Source: UBA7446 sp038143535 (lineage in GTDB: Bacteria > Bacteroidota > Bacteroidia > Flavobacteriales > Flavobacteriaceae). From it: a stretch of 64,000 nucleotides of DNA. Numbering within the stretch: the stretch's first letter is position 1; each line of letters begins with the position of its first letter. This document shows, piece after piece, positions 63,480 through 64,000 of the stretch. Where the stretch lies: the NCBI GenBank assembly GCA_038143535.1, contig JAYQMD010000001.1:1550001-1614000 (forward strand), written 5' to 3'. The notes below the pieces were generated by a model. The model was not told the origin of the DNA. It was given only the letters and a program-made list of their open reading frames with translations, and searched no databases. Both the position numbers and the translations under genes were made by a program.

Positions 63480-63496
63480 GTAGAAATGTACTTTTG
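63466..63496 (+). promoter_or_regulatory. fabH promoter (TTTG, 19-nt spacer, TACTTTTG)
   Basis: -33 TTTG at 63466-63469, 19-nt spacer, -7 TACTTTTG at 63489-63496, then 15 nt to the fabH ATG at 63512. This is a full match to the Bacteroidota promoter TTTG-N19-TAnnTTTG and the best promoter in the window. Confidence 0.7.
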
Positions 63497-63511
63497 TGCA
63501 TTTAGGTTTAT

Positions 63512-64000
63512 ATGACTACTAAAACTGCAGCCATAACCGCCGTTGGAGGCTACGTTCCCGAGCATGTACTCACCAATGCTGATATAGCGCAAATGGTAGA
63601 TACAAGTGATGAGTGGATCGTCTCGCGCACAGGTATCAAAGAGCGACGTATCCTCAAGCCCACTTCATTAGGCACCTCTTTTTTGGCCATCAAAGCCGCG
63701 CAAAACCTCCTCGACAAAAACAACCTTGATCCTACACAAATCGATTTAGTTATCGTAGCTACCGCAACACCTGACATGCCTGTTTCTTCTACCGCGGCCT
63801 ATGTCGCTACTGAAATTGGAGCAACAAACGCATTTGCCTATGACCTACAAGGGGCCTGTTCTGGCTTTTTATTTGGTATGTCTGCGGCCTCTTCACACAT
63901 AAGTTCGGGCCGCTGCAGTAAAGTGTTGCTCATTGGTGCAGATACCATGTCGTCAATTATCGACTACACAGACAGAACTACTTGTGTCATCTTTGGGGAT
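63512..64000 (+). CDS. fabH: Beta-ketoacyl-ACP synthase III (partial, cut by window end)
   Basis: 163 codons of the N-terminal half of KAS III, which condenses acetyl-CoA with malonyl-ACP to start fatty-acid synthesis. Visible: AAITAVGGYVPEHVLTNADI, DEWIVSRTGIKERRI, VIVATATPDMPVSSTAAYVA and DLQGACSGFLFGM with the catalytic Cys116. His and Asn of the triad lie beyond the edge. It has its own promoter after the rpmF terminator. No upstream gene overlaps it. Confidence 0.95.
   Translation, partial: MTTKTAAITAVGGYVPEHVLTNADIAQMVDTSDEWIVSRTGIKERRILKPTSLGTSFLAIKAAQNLLDKNNLDPTQIDLVIVATATPDMPVSSTAAYVATEIGATNAFAYDLQGACSGFLFGMSAASSHISSGRCSKVLLIGADTMSSIIDYTDRTTCVIFGD

Overview
The window looks like a chromosomal segment of a marine-type Flavobacteriaceae bacterium (Bacteroidota). 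The evidence is a SprE/PorW homologue of the gliding/type IX secretion apparatus, several DUF families typical of the group (DUF2911, DUF4254, DUF4292, DUF5687), an ATP synthase operon without beta and epsilon, the order pdxA-DUF177-rpmF-fabH, and promoters of the TTTG/TAnnTTTG type.

Positions 1-28331 (minus strand) are one enormous surface-protein gene, at least 28.3 kb and about 9,440 codons, running off the left edge. From the N-terminus it encodes a signal peptide, 16 DUF5011-like Ig repeats, about 32 cysteine-paired PKD-like repeats, about 31 modules of the 'ICEG...GGATG...GLP.G...ISGT' type, then beta repeats carrying strings of calcium-binding thrombospondin-type-3 (TSP3) loops. A SprB-like repeat begins at the edge. 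The frame is broken about nine times: two in-frame stops, several 1-nt indels (two are C5-to-C4 runs) and one blurred stretch (10320-10700) that reads like a consensus of two different repeat types. Similar damage occurs in genes that should be intact (atpA G5-to-G4, purD with a small deletion, a MoxR-like ATPase with a large one). I therefore think much of the breakage is assembly or sequencing error rather than decay.

28332-31700 holds small accessory genes: a 43-codon basic ORF, a DUF2834 membrane protein, an acid phosphatase lipoprotein, a Kazal-domain lipoprotein, a 29-aa membrane peptide, DUF2911 and a nucleotidyltransferase-like protein. 31811-41901 holds aconitase, a trehalose locus (OtsA-OtsB fusion translationally coupled to a PlsC-acyltransferase/SGNH-hydrolase fusion, with a divergent GH15 enzyme) and a MoxR/VWA pair. 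41991-47044 holds an NAD(P)H oxidoreductase, a SOUL protein, hemolysin III, purD, and a DUF4254-GT9 pair probably for LPS.

47075-57336 holds a two-gene ABC exporter, sprE/porW, a bactofilin, an AtpZ/AtpI-like gene and atpB-E-F-H-A-G. 57538-64000 holds dut, a sugar nucleotidyltransferase, a DUF4292 lipoprotein, an EnvC-like murein hydrolase activator, ribE (opposite strand), pdxA, DUF177/YceD, rpmF with a strong terminator, and the start of fabH behind a near-ideal promoter overlapped by inverted repeats. SprE/PorW supports T9SS in this organism, the likely export route of the giant adhesin, whose C-terminal sorting domain would lie beyond the left edge. I saw no tRNA, rRNA, CRISPR array, transposase or prophage gene.
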